From Burkholderiaceae bacterium (GTDB taxonomy: Bacteria > Pseudomonadota > Gammaproteobacteria > Burkholderiales > Burkholderiaceae): a stretch of DNA of 12,150 nt. The translations under genes were made by a program, and so were the position numbers. Where the stretch lies: contig CANBSM010000029.1 of NCBI GenBank assembly GCA_947372155.1, positions 1 through 12,150 of the forward strand, read 5' to 3'. How positions within the stretch are numbered: position 1 is the first letter of the stretch; each line of letters starts with the position of its first letter. Positions 1-6,637 of the stretch are shown piece after piece. The notes under the pieces were generated by a model. The model did not search any database. It had not been told where the DNA came from and saw nothing but the letters and a program-made list of their open reading frames with translations.

Positions 1-324
1 CTCACTTTTATCGGTAATAGACGGGATGGCTATCTCGACGCAGATCGGTTTTAGGTCTATTACATTAAAAAAGCTGCACTCTTTTTTGGTGGCAGCTGAA
101 GCTGCGTGTTCCAGGGGTGATTTGCCTGTTGCGGCAGTCGAGGCAAGGCTAGTGGCGGTTACTGGGTTGGCTATCGCTGCTGTAGCAGCCGCTGTGCCAG
201 CCGAACTAGCAGCAGCTGTTCCGGAGCTGCTAAAAGCGAGGAGTGGAGCAGCGCAGCCGCCTAAGACAAATAGGCTTAGTAAATAAAGACTGAGTATTGA
301 GCCAACTCTCAGAGCTGGCCCCAT
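1..324 (-). CDS. putative outer-membrane or periplasmic lipoprotein, 3' end cut by window edge
   Basis: The minus-strand frame from ATG at 324 is open for 108 codons to the window edge. It begins with a short positive N-terminus (MGPALRVGS), then a hydrophobic stretch (about residues 10-22) ending in a lipobox LGGC with Cys24 as the expected lipidation site. An Ala/Ser/Thr-rich low-complexity linker follows (about residues 33-75), and then a more ordered part containing CSFFNVIDLKPICV with two cysteines. This pattern fits a type II signal peptide plus flexible tether. I do not recognise the family and give no function. The start lies 16 bases after the stop of the secreted protein at 341-745 on the same strand, so the two are probably co-transcribed. 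No good Shine-Dalgarno is visible. The competing plus-strand frame over 26-286 is an Ala-rich shadow of the linker. Confidence 0.72.
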   Translation of the reverse strand, partial: MGPALRVGSILSLYLLSLFVLGGCAAPLLAFSSSGTAAASSAGTAAATAAIANPVTATSLASTAATGKSPLEHAASAATKKECSFFNVIDLKPICVEIAIPSITDKSE

Positions 325-340
325 TTTGAAAGTAAGCGGC

Positions 341-745
341 TTATTTTTTTCCGCAAGCAACGTTAAATACTCCAGCGGCCCATGAGCCATTTGGAATGGT
401 GTCAAAAACACTGTCAGGCGTTTTTTGATCTACAACGACTTTACCTTTGCCACGATTGCCCGCAAATACTTTGAATTCAATCGGACGATATTTGCCCGTA
501 GTGCAATCGTATTCATTCAAGCCAATAATAGAATTCACATTTTCTTTGGTTTGCGGATCTTGACCGGGCTTTTTAAAGTCCAACATTGACATGATCTGAG
601 CGAGATTTCCTTGGGTCTTAATAGTGGCAGTATCTACGAAGACGGTTGATTGGTCATTTGTACCAATTTCTTGCCAGGCAGCCATAGCATTACCGCTTGC
701 CAATAATGCGGTAGAAATTGCGAGCAGAGTAGCGATAGTTTTCAT
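341..745 (-). CDS. secreted surface-adhesin protein E-like protein
   Basis: This is a 134-residue protein with a clear type I signal peptide: MKT start, hydrophobic core to about residue 17, and an A-M-A cleavage site after residue 22. The mature part starts AWQEIG and runs through a VFVDTATIK strand, a short acidic/polar middle, YDC (Cys81) and a C-terminal VACGKK (Cys131). The last two cysteines could form a disulfide in the periplasm. The layout (W-x-x-I-G start, FVD strand, later D-C-x-x-x-K-Y/R) resembles the small 'surface-adhesin protein E' domain proteins common in beta- and gammaproteobacteria, first described in Haemophilus. That assignment is from family memory and is moderately sure; adhesion itself is not shown. 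An AAGGA ribosome site precedes the ATG by 10 bases, and a promoter-like pair lies at 788-817. The downstream lipoprotein gene begins 16 bases after the stop. Confidence 0.78.
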   Translation of the reverse strand: MKTIATLLAISTALLASGNAMAAWQEIGTNDQSTVFVDTATIKTQGNLAQIMSMLDFKKPGQDPQTKENVNSIIGLNEYDCTTGKYRPIEFKVFAGNRGKGKVVVDQKTPDSVFDTIPNGSWAAGVFNVACGKK

Positions 746-787
746 GGTGATTTAGTCCTTGGTAATGGCTATTGACATTAATATCGT

Positions 788-817
788 ATTTTAAGCGCCT
801 ATGCTGTTAAGCACCAA
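788..817 (-). promoter_or_regulatory. candidate sigma70 promoter for the adhesin-E/lipoprotein pair
   Basis: On the minus strand, TTGGTG (817-812) and TAAAAT (793-788) are separated by 18 bases. The -10 end lies 42 bases upstream of the ATG at 745. The spacer contains an imperfect direct repeat, GTGCTTAA and GCGCTTAA. This suggests the two small exported proteins have their own transcription start rather than relying on the upstream acylase gene. It is a pattern match only. Confidence 0.4.
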
Positions 818-830
818 TATAGAAACAGCT

Positions 831-3290
831 TTATCTATTATTCAATTCTAGCTGGCGGTTGCTTTTCGCAGGCTTCATTTGCATTGGCAGGTATTCATTA
901 TTTGCCCAGAGTGGGTTCATATTCCGGTAAAGCTTGCTTTGCACCCAGCCTGATTGACCAGTTTGATAAATAAAGAGGGATTTTTCAAGGTCAGATAAAT
1001 CATAGACCGCCCTTAAGCTGGGAGCTTGCAATGTTTCATACGGATTCTTGGATTGCATGAGCTCTAATCTACCCACATTAATGGAGAAGCTGTCTCCAGC
1101 GAAGGGGGTTCTGATATTAAATAAGTCGCCCAATAATGGCACCTTGCTAAATGGACGATGCTCAGAAATAGCAATGTGCGCTTTGCCCCAAACCCAAGTT
1201 TTGGGGTCGTCACCATATTCTTTGCTTAAATATTCCAAAGCCTTATCAAGGGCTTTATTGGACGATTCCTGGCAAGATTCAATCTGCTGCGTTTTGGGAT
1301 CATCACACCAGGGGCTATTGGAATTCTTAATTTGATTGATGAGTGGTGCCCGGTAATTACGCGAACCATAAGTTTCGGTAAATAGATAACTTAATCTGGA
1401 GAAGAGATTGCGCGTTAACTGGTCTGCCCAGGCATTAAAAATAAGTGCGCCTGCGCTATCTTTTTTCATATCACCATCAAAACTTCTGCCAATCTCCATA
1501 GCTTTGGCATTCAAAGGATGAGAACTTTGGCTGGCTTTGAATAGCTCTAATAAAGGCGTTGCCCCAAGGGATAGGGTGTCGCCTTGCATCGTTTTCATAT
1601 CATCAGCAGAATGTATGTTTTTAGTTTTGATGAGATCCACGATACGGTCATAACGTGTTGGTAATTCCCAGTCGCCCGTTAAGGGATTGGGATCATTGGT
1701 CGCGATAATTTTTTGATTGGCGGTTGCTATCCAGCCTTGCTCAGGATTATTGCTAGAGGGGAGTTGCTCAAAGGGCACATAGCCATTCCAATCATATTGA
1801 CGCTCCCAGCCAGGTGCTGGCGCTACGCCATAGAGGCCTTGGTGCAGGATTCTTTTAGGAGCTACTCCAGCTGCTTGATAAGCAATATTGCCCTCCGCAT
1901 CTGCCATCACCACGTTTTGCATCGGCGCGTAATTTTTTCTAAGCGCTTTTTTGAATTGATCAAGATCGGCGGCGCGATTCATATCGAGCAACCCGGCGAC
2001 TGATTGATTTTCAATATCTAGTGCTGTCCAACGTAGAGCCAATGCAAAACGATCCGTATCAATCGTGCGCTTTGCTCGTGCATAGGAGTCCGAGATGACA
2101 GGGCCGTGCCGAGTTTCTTTAACCAAAAAAGTCAGAGATGGTGAGCCTTTGATATCAATGATCTCTTGGTGCACTTTGAATGGTAGCGGCCCATCAGGAC
2201 CACGATACATGCCTGGATTCTTGGAATCGATTTGCTCGATGTATAAATCTTGAACATCGGGCCCGGTATTGGTAAAGCTCCATGCAAATTTATCTGTTCT
2301 ACCTAGAACTATTGCGGGTATTCCGGGGAGAGTTCCGCCCATCACATTTAAACCAGGGGCTTCAAGGTGGGCAAAGTACCAGATGGCCGGGGCAGACAAT
2401 CCCAGATGTGGATCATTGGCTAGTAATGGCTTGCCGGTAGCGCTTAATTTCCCGCTCAGAGCCCAGTTGTTAGAGCCGATACCATCCCTTGCGCCCATTT
2501 GATCCAGCCAGCTTAACTCCGTAGAGGGGAGGTTCTGAGGTTTGCCCTCTGCTGGTCCTGGTGCGGGGTGAAAGACTTTGAGCTCTCTATATAGTTTGGA
2601 AAAATCCACATTACTGACCGGCTCATCATGCTCATACGGCTGAATCACTTCCCACACTTGCTTGGTGGTCAGGAATTGGGATAGCTCTAGCCTTTGTAAT
2701 TCTTTGTGCCAATTGCCGCCCAGGTCATAAGCCATCATCAGCATCCAAGCAACGCTGTCCGTTGGCGACCAATGGCCTGGTTTTGAGCCTGTTAAGAAAT
2801 ACTCTACTGGAAGAGCCCAGCCTAATTGTGCATTACCAGCATTAATGCCATCGGCATACGCTTGCAGCAAACGCTTTGTAGAAACAGGGTAGCGATCAAA
2901 TTGACGTTCTGCGGCACGCTTAACGCCGAGTGTACGCACAAAGCGATCAATTTTTACAGTATCGTTACCCAAGATTTCTGAGAGTCGTCCACTAGCAATG
3001 CGGCGATTCATTTCGAGTTGCCAGGAGCGCTCACTGGCATGAAGATAACCTAAGGCAAAGTAGGCATCTGCTTGGCTTTGTGCTTTGATGTGGGGGATAT
3101 CGGCTTCATCAAAGATAATGGCAACAGAGTCACCAAGACTCTTTATCTTCCTCTTGCCAGAGATATTGGATTGGGCGGAATATAAATAGGCGGTAGTGAT
3201 GGCTAAACCAGCCACGAAACATAGCCCAATTACCAAGATGCCGGTTCGTGCAAGCTTACTGAGTTTGGATGATTTTGCCGGTAAATTCAT
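831..3290 (-). CDS. penicillin acylase family Ntn-hydrolase, membrane-anchored periplasmic
   Basis: This is an 819-residue protein of the penicillin amidase family (N-terminal nucleophile hydrolases), a usual length for these precursors. A single N-terminal membrane segment (about residues 16-38) after a basic start suggests an anchor with the enzyme in the periplasm. The autoprocessing site is G-S-N-N-W, with Ser273 as the expected new N-terminus and nucleophile of the beta chain. Counting Ser273 as beta1, Asp345 and Asp348 fall at beta73 and beta76, the calcium-ligand positions in E. coli penicillin G acylase. Asn525 (I-A-T-A-N-Q-K) is the likely oxyanion-hole Asn, and Arg546/Arg549 lie in the following TRYDR. 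All catalytic features appear intact. The family cleaves amide bonds of beta-lactams, N-acyl homoserine lactones or other N-acyl compounds; the real substrate cannot be told from sequence. Only nine bases precede the ATG before an in-frame stop (TAA at 3302-3300), and no ribosome site is obvious. Confidence 0.93.
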   Translation of the reverse strand: MNLPAKSSKLSKLARTGILVIGLCFVAGLAITTAYLYSAQSNISGKRKIKSLGDSVAIIFDEADIPHIKAQSQADAYFALGYLHASERSWQLEMNRRIASGRLSEILGNDTVKIDRFVRTLGVKRAAERQFDRYPVSTKRLLQAYADGINAGNAQLGWALPVEYFLTGSKPGHWSPTDSVAWMLMMAYDLGGNWHKELQRLELSQFLTTKQVWEVIQPYEHDEPVSNVDFSKLYRELKVFHPAPGPAEGKPQNLPSTELSWLDQMGARDGIGSNNWALSGKLSATGKPLLANDPHLGLSAPAIWYFAHLEAPGLNVMGGTLPGIPAIVLGRTDKFAWSFTNTGPDVQDLYIEQIDSKNPGMYRGPDGPLPFKVHQEIIDIKGSPSLTFLVKETRHGPVISDSYARAKRTIDTDRFALALRWTALDIENQSVAGLLDMNRAADLDQFKKALRKNYAPMQNVVMADAEGNIAYQAAGVAPKRILHQGLYGVAPAPGWERQYDWNGYVPFEQLPSSNNPEQGWIATANQKIIATNDPNPLTGDWELPTRYDRIVDLIKTKNIHSADDMKTMQGDTLSLGATPLLELFKASQSSHPLNAKAMEIGRSFDGDMKKDSAGALIFNAWADQLTRNLFSRLSYLFTETYGSRNYRAPLINQIKNSNSPWCDDPKTQQIESCQESSNKALDKALEYLSKEYGDDPKTWVWGKAHIAISEHRPFSKVPLLGDLFNIRTPFAGDSFSINVGRLELMQSKNPYETLQAPSLRAVYDLSDLEKSLFIYQTGQSGWVQSKLYRNMNPLWANNEYLPMQMKPAKSNRQLELNNR

Positions 3291-3369
3291 GGGTATATTT
3301 TAGATGCTTTATCAAGCCCGGCCTTGGGGAGTGAGGCAAAAGGGGTTGCAGAGGCCTCGAAGGCCCTTG

Positions 3370-3407
3370 CGTGCTAAAATTTCGTTTGTCTTGATTTATT
3401 TAGCACG
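3370..3407. repeat. 9-bp inverted repeat between acylase gene and tRNA-Leu
   Basis: CGTGCTAAA (3370-3378) and its exact reverse complement TTTAGCACG (3399-3407) flank a 20-base AT-rich spacer. The repeat sits in the 142-base divergent region between the acylase start and tRNA-Leu, and overlaps the best -35 candidate of the tRNA promoter. It could be an operator or an RNA hairpin. There is no T-run after either arm, so an intrinsic terminator is unlikely. Nearby, GGCCT-CGA-AGGCC (3353-3365) is a second, smaller hairpin. Confidence 0.45.
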
Positions 3408-3420
3408 GCTTTATTGTTAT
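3391..3420 (+). promoter_or_regulatory. candidate promoter of tRNA-Leu
   Basis: TTGATT (3391-3396) and TGTTAT (3415-3420), each 4 of 6 to consensus, are 18 bases apart. A start about seven bases later would give a leader of roughly six bases before the tRNA at 3433. It is weak but correctly placed. Confidence 0.35.
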
Positions 3421-3432
3421 TTATTAGTGCGG

Positions 3433-3521
3433 GCCCGAGTGGTGAAATCGGTAGACACAGCAGATTTAAAATCTGCCGACTCAAAAAAGTCGTGCCGGTT
3501 CGATTCCGGCCTCGGGCACCA
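3433..3521 (+). tRNA. tRNA-Leu (anticodon UAA)
   Basis: The acceptor stem GCCCGAG (3433-3439) pairs with CTCGGGC (3511-3517), followed by discriminator A and an encoded CCA (3519-3521). The anticodon stem GCAGA/TCTGC encloses the loop TTTAAAA, giving anticodon TAA at 3467-3469. A long variable arm (GACT/AGTC stem) marks a class II tRNA, and the T arm is GCCGG-TTCGATT-CCGGC. All elements are present, so the gene should be functional. No intrinsic terminator follows; a protein gene begins 20 bases downstream. Confidence 0.97.
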
Positions 3522-3541
3522 AAGACATTTCTACCTCATCT

Positions 3542-4009
3542 ATGAAATTTCCCAAACTTCTACTTTGCTCTTGCTTGATCTTTTCCTCTGCATTTGCATG
3601 GGGTATTGATGTTCTGGAATTCAATTGCAAGCGTTCAGAAAAAGGGTATACCGAAGAGTATGAGGTGAAGATGATGCTAGCTTCGGGCACTCAGAAGGCA
3701 AAGGTATTTTTAGATGGTCGCGACTTAGATCAGTCGGATGCACTAGGAACACAAGTCGTAAAGAGCATTACTCTTGCCCGCCCCAATATCTTGATATTGA
3801 TAGAGGCAAAGTTTGAGCCTGAAGAAGTGATGGGGGTGTCTTATCCTGCCGGCACTGTCATCACCAACATCACGCTTGATCCAGTCACTGGTAAATTCAA
3901 GAAGGTCGAGAAAATACAAGGCGGCATCTTGGGCGCAACGATTGGAAACGGCACCCAAACCACGGAAGAGGCCTGCCTCCCATCAAAAGCGCCATACAGA
4001 ACTAAATAA
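3542..4009 (+). CDS. small secreted protein of unknown function
   Basis: I do not recognise the family of this 155-residue protein. It has a typical signal peptide: MKFPK start, hydrophobic core, and an A-F-A cleavage site near residue 19. The mature part has two cysteines far apart, Cys29 near its start and Cys145 near its end, which could form a disulfide closing the fold. The middle alternates charged and hydrophobic residues as in a beta-rich periplasmic domain, with a PAGTVITNITLDPVTGKFKK section and a Gly/Thr-rich tail. The ATG lies 20 bases after the tRNA-Leu CCA, and the gap (AAGACATTTCTACCTCATCT) has no Shine-Dalgarno, so it may be co-transcribed with the tRNA and translated weakly. 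Its stop is three bases from the convergent exbD stop. A minus-strand frame overlapping its start and the tRNA is an artefact. Confidence 0.72.
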   Translation: MKFPKLLLCSCLIFSSAFAWGIDVLEFNCKRSEKGYTEEYEVKMMLASGTQKAKVFLDGRDLDQSDALGTQVVKSITLARPNILILIEAKFEPEEVMGVSYPAGTVITNITLDPVTGKFKKVEKIQGGILGATIGNGTQTTEEACLPSKAPYRTK

Positions 4010-4018
4010 AACTTAGTT
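4000..4018. other. weak AT-rich hairpin at the convergent gene ends
   Basis: AACTAA (4000-4005) and TTAGTT (4013-4018) are perfect 6-bp inverted arms around a 7-base loop, spanning both stop codons of the converging secreted-protein and exbD genes. There is no proper T-run, so it is at best a poor terminator. No other termination signal is visible at this junction. Confidence 0.2.
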
Positions 4019-4426
4019 TGGCTCTGTCACAAATCCTAATTTAGTTAACCCTGCACGGCGTGAAGCAGCCAGTACTTGCGCAACATATTCGTATTTCACA
4101 GACTTATCAGCACGTAGATTAATTTCTGGCTGCGGATCTTTCTGAGCCGCTTTTTCTGCATAGCCATCAAAGGTTTTTAAATCAATGGGCGTGCTATTCC
4201 AAAAGATTTGGCCATTAGCATCAATCGAGAGTTGCACTGACTCAGGCTTGACTTCATTGCGAACGCTATTGGCTTTGGGCAGTTCCACTTTCACCGCTTG
4301 CTGAATAACAGGCAGTGTGATGATGAAAATAATCAACAACACTAACATGACGTCCACCATCGGCGTCATATTAATTTCCGACATAATGCTGTCGTCGTTT
4401 TGCTCGTCTTGTATATGAAAAGACAT
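4013..4426 (-). CDS. exbD: ExbD/TolR-type proton-channel subunit
   Basis: This 137-residue inner-membrane protein has a short cytoplasmic N-terminus, one membrane segment (about residues 23-43, MVDVMLVLLIIFIITLPV) and a periplasmic domain. Asp25 in the motif N-M-T-P-M-V-D sits at the same number as the essential proton-carrying Asp of E. coli ExbD. The periplasmic part has the usual beta-alpha layout and ends LTKLGFVTEPN, as expected for ExbD/TolR. With ExbB it forms the proton-driven motor that energises TonB. The start is supported by GGGAGAA about six bases upstream, which lies inside the end of exbB. The gap to exbB is two bases, so translation is probably coupled. TolR is the alternative name, but a tonB gene in the same train favours ExbD. 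Confidence 0.94.
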   Translation of the reverse strand: MSFHIQDEQNDDSIMSEINMTPMVDVMLVLLIIFIITLPVIQQAVKVELPKANSVRNEVKPESVQLSIDANGQIFWNSTPIDLKTFDGYAEKAAQKDPQPEINLRADKSVKYEYVAQVLAASRRAGLTKLGFVTEPN

Positions 4427-4428
4427 CT

Positions 4429-5121
4429 TTATTCTCCCGTGTTAACGCGGGCACCAGTGACAAAGTAAGCCAATAAATCATTGCCAAAACGGTTGAGATC
4501 GGCAACAAATAATTTATTGGCGCGATTAATGGCGTTAAAACTTAATACGGCAGGGATAGCAACCGCCAGTCCAAGGGCTGTCATGATGAGGGCCTCACCA
4601 ATAGGGCCGGCTACTTGATCAATCTGCGCGCTACCAGAGCTGCTGATAGAGATTAGGGCGTGGTAGATGCCCCATACGGTACCGAATAGACCAATAAATG
4701 GAGCAATAGCACCAGTAGAGCCTAAGAAGGTCAATCCTTTTTGTAGGCTGGCTGCAATGCTATCAACGCTATTCTTGACACTTCTAGCCATCCATTCGGA
4801 GTAGTTCAGTGTTTGCAGTAATTCACGGTGATTGGTAGATTGGCTTTGGTGATGGGCAGACGCCTTAGTTGCTGACTTAGCAATTTGATAATAAGGATTA
4901 ATAGCGTGATTACTAAAAGCTTCTAAGCCTTGATCAAATGAAGTAGCGTGCCAGAATTGTTCAAGCTCAGGCTTGAGTTTGCGCAGATTACGCAAATCCC
5001 ATAGTCGAGTGAGCAGAATTACCCAAGTCACAATAGAGCAGGTGAGCAGGGCAATTGCTACGAAGCGGGTAATTGCATCACCCTCAAGCCAGAGATTTGC
5101 TATGCCAAATGGTGTATTCAT
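4429..5121 (-). CDS. exbB: ExbB, MotA/TolQ/ExbB proton-channel family
   Basis: This is a 230-residue inner-membrane protein with three membrane segments (about residues 19-40, 131-157 and 170-195) and a large cytoplasmic loop between the first two. The conserved channel residues fall exactly on E. coli ExbB numbering: Thr148 in G-L-F-G-T-V-W of segment 2, and Glu176 and Thr181 in G-E-A-L-I-M-T of segment 3. ExbB pentamers with ExbD use the proton gradient to drive TonB. The gene lies five bases after tonB and two bases before exbD. Its ribosome site is weak (an AAGAA stretch), consistent with coupling to upstream translation. TolQ is less likely because no tolA, tolB or pal is nearby and a tonB is present. 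Confidence 0.94.
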   Translation of the reverse strand: MNTPFGIANLWLEGDAITRFVAIALLTCSIVTWVILLTRLWDLRNLRKLKPELEQFWHATSFDQGLEAFSNHAINPYYQIAKSATKASAHHQSQSTNHRELLQTLNYSEWMARSVKNSVDSIAASLQKGLTFLGSTGAIAPFIGLFGTVWGIYHALISISSSGSAQIDQVAGPIGEALIMTALGLAVAIPAVLSFNAINRANKLFVADLNRFGNDLLAYFVTGARVNTGE

Positions 5122-5126
5122 ATTGA

Positions 5127-5813
5127 TTAATTCTTGAGATTAAATTTGATTAAAAGGTTAGTGGAAATTCTTTGGGGTGAACCGTTTGCTAAAAAAGGTT
5201 TAAAGCGATAACGTTTGCCGATATCCGTAGCGGCGCGATCAAGTCTAGGAAATGTGCTTGACTGCAGTAATGCCACATCCTCAACGTTACCAGCTTCATC
5301 AATAATTAAGCGCACCACAACCGCACCTTGTTCACCGGAGCGCTTCGAGAACGAAGGGTAGTAAGCGTCAGCATCAGGTTGATAAACCACAACTAGTTTA
5401 CCAATGTCAGTTTGGATTGGTGTGCCACTAGCACCCCCACTAGTAGCAGGGGCAACAGCAGCATTCTGTTGCTGAGAATCAGATTTGCTTTGCGCTTGGT
5501 TTGTGGGGGTAGGTGGTTGAGCCTGGGTAGGACTTGGCTTCTCAGAAACCTTTTCCTTTGGCTTTTCTTTAACCGCCTTCTTCTCTTCTTTAGGTTTTGG
5601 CGGTGAAGCGGCTGGCGGTTGCTGAGTCTTAGAGGCTTCTGGGCTAACCAGATTGGCCATCACGCGTTCATCATCCATTTGTGGTGGGCGTTTACTAAGG
5701 TGCAAAAACTCTAAAGCAGGAAGAGCATGCAATAGCAATACGATGCCAATGATGATGCGCTCGGTTCTATTAAAGGGGATATAGCTATCTAATTTTTTTA
5801 GAAACGCGCTCAT
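5127..5813 (-). CDS. tonB: TonB energy transducer
   Basis: This 228-residue protein has the full TonB layout. A short cytoplasmic N-terminus and one membrane anchor (about residues 19-38) carry a His29 in the helix, comparable to the functional His20 of E. coli TonB. Then comes a Pro/Lys/Glu-rich periplasm-spanning stretch (about residues 62-105, with repeated PK, KE and PP), a Gln/Ser/Ala/Gly-rich linker (to about residue 132), and a C-terminal TonB domain (about residues 148-228: YYPSFSKRSGEQGAVVVRL, then the RYRFKPF motif). It transmits energy from ExbB-ExbD to outer-membrane receptors, none of which are encoded here. Its ATG overlaps the murI stop by four bases (ATGA), implying translational coupling to murI. 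Confidence 0.93.
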   Translation of the reverse strand: MSAFLKKLDSYIPFNRTERIIIGIVLLLHALPALEFLHLSKRPPQMDDERVMANLVSPEASKTQQPPAASPPKPKEEKKAVKEKPKEKVSEKPSPTQAQPPTPTNQAQSKSDSQQQNAAVAPATSGGASGTPIQTDIGKLVVVYQPDADAYYPSFSKRSGEQGAVVVRLIIDEAGNVEDVALLQSSTFPRLDRAATDIGKRYRFKPFLANGSPQRISTNLLIKFNLKN

Positions 5814-6616
5814 CTCACTTCACCTAAGATGCGCGCTGCCACTACATGTGAGCTTAGATCCGTAGATAATAAATTTTTCGCCATTAAGAGCAATGACTCT
5901 TCATCCTTGCTGCTAAGGAATAACACTGATCCAAAATCTTTCTGAGTACTTTCTTTGCTAAGAGTCTCAAGTTGCCTCTTTAGTTGTCTGACCACTGCAT
6001 CACTAGTATCAATCAGCGTAATCGACTCGCCCAATAATTTACGAATTGCTTTTCTTAGAAAGGGATAGTGAGTGCATCCCAGTACGAGTGTATCAGCGCC
6101 AGCATCCTGAATTGGTTCAAGATGCTTAGCTAATAGTTCGAGAGTATCTTCGCCATCGGCTTGGCCTGACTCGATTAGCGGAACCAAGCCTGCGCCAGCC
6201 TGTTTAATAAATGTACAGTTGCCTGGCAATGTCCCCAACAGGGCGTTGAACTTATCACTCTTCAGCGTGGCCTCAGTAGCTAAGACGCCCACAATATTGT
6301 TATGGGATTGCATGGCGGCTGGCTTAATGCCTGGCTCAACCCCAATGATTGGAATTGCAAGAGCCGCCCGAATTTGTTTGATTGCTTGGGCAGTTGCTGT
6401 GTTGCAAGCAATCACGATGGCATCACAATTTTGATCTGCCAAATATTGGCAAAGAGCCAGACTACGACCTGCAATCCAGTCGCCAGTCTTTTCACCATAC
6501 GGAGTATTAGCAGAATCAGCGAGATAAATATAGTCATGTTCGGGTAGCTGACGCAGGGCTTCATCCAAAATGGATAAACCTCCAACGCCAGAATCGAAAA
6601 CCCCAATCAGTGCCAA
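5810..6616 (-). CDS. murI: glutamate racemase, TTG start
   Basis: This 268-residue protein of the Asp/Glu racemase family is a normal length for MurI, which makes D-glutamate for peptidoglycan in the cytoplasm. Seen motifs are F-D-S-G-V-G-G with Asp8 and Ser9, N-T-P-Y-G (residues 37-41), the first catalytic cysteine Cys71 in I-A-C-N-T-A-T, and the second, Cys181, in L-G-C-T-H-Y-P-F with His183. Both acid/base cysteines are intact. The start is set by context: an in-frame TAA lies one codon upstream of TTG 6616 (TAA-ATA-TTG), and the family's conserved N-terminus (ALIGVFDSG) begins at the next codon, so TTG is the only sensible initiator. The fumarase stop is 21 bases upstream, and the 3' end overlaps tonB by four bases. 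A TTG start predicts modest expression. Confidence 0.96.
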   Translation of the reverse strand: MALIGVFDSGVGGLSILDEALRQLPEHDYIYLADSANTPYGEKTGDWIAGRSLALCQYLADQNCDAIVIACNTATAQAIKQIRAALAIPIIGVEPGIKPAAMQSHNNIVGVLATEATLKSDKFNALLGTLPGNCTFIKQAGAGLVPLIESGQADGEDTLELLAKHLEPIQDAGADTLVLGCTHYPFLRKAIRKLLGESITLIDTSDAVVRQLKRQLETLSKESTQKDFGSVLFLSSKDEESLLLMAKNLLSTDLSSHVVAARILGEVR

Positions 6617-6637
6617 TATTTACTCAGTGGTTTCTGG

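Noticed and set aside
26..286. Plus-strand 86-residue ORF rich in Ala and Val
   Set aside because: It is the antisense of the Ala/Ser/Thr-rich linker of the minus-strand lipoprotein, which has a signal sequence and lipobox and stays open to the edge.
3304..3609. Plus-strand 101-residue ORF running through tRNA-Leu
   Set aside because: It crosses the whole tRNA gene and the start of the secreted-protein gene in another frame and has no family features.
3481..3690. Minus-strand 69-residue ORF ending in PEAGIEPARLF
   Set aside because: The ending is the well-known false peptide made by translating the antisense of a tRNA 3' half; the rest is the complement of the secreted-protein gene.
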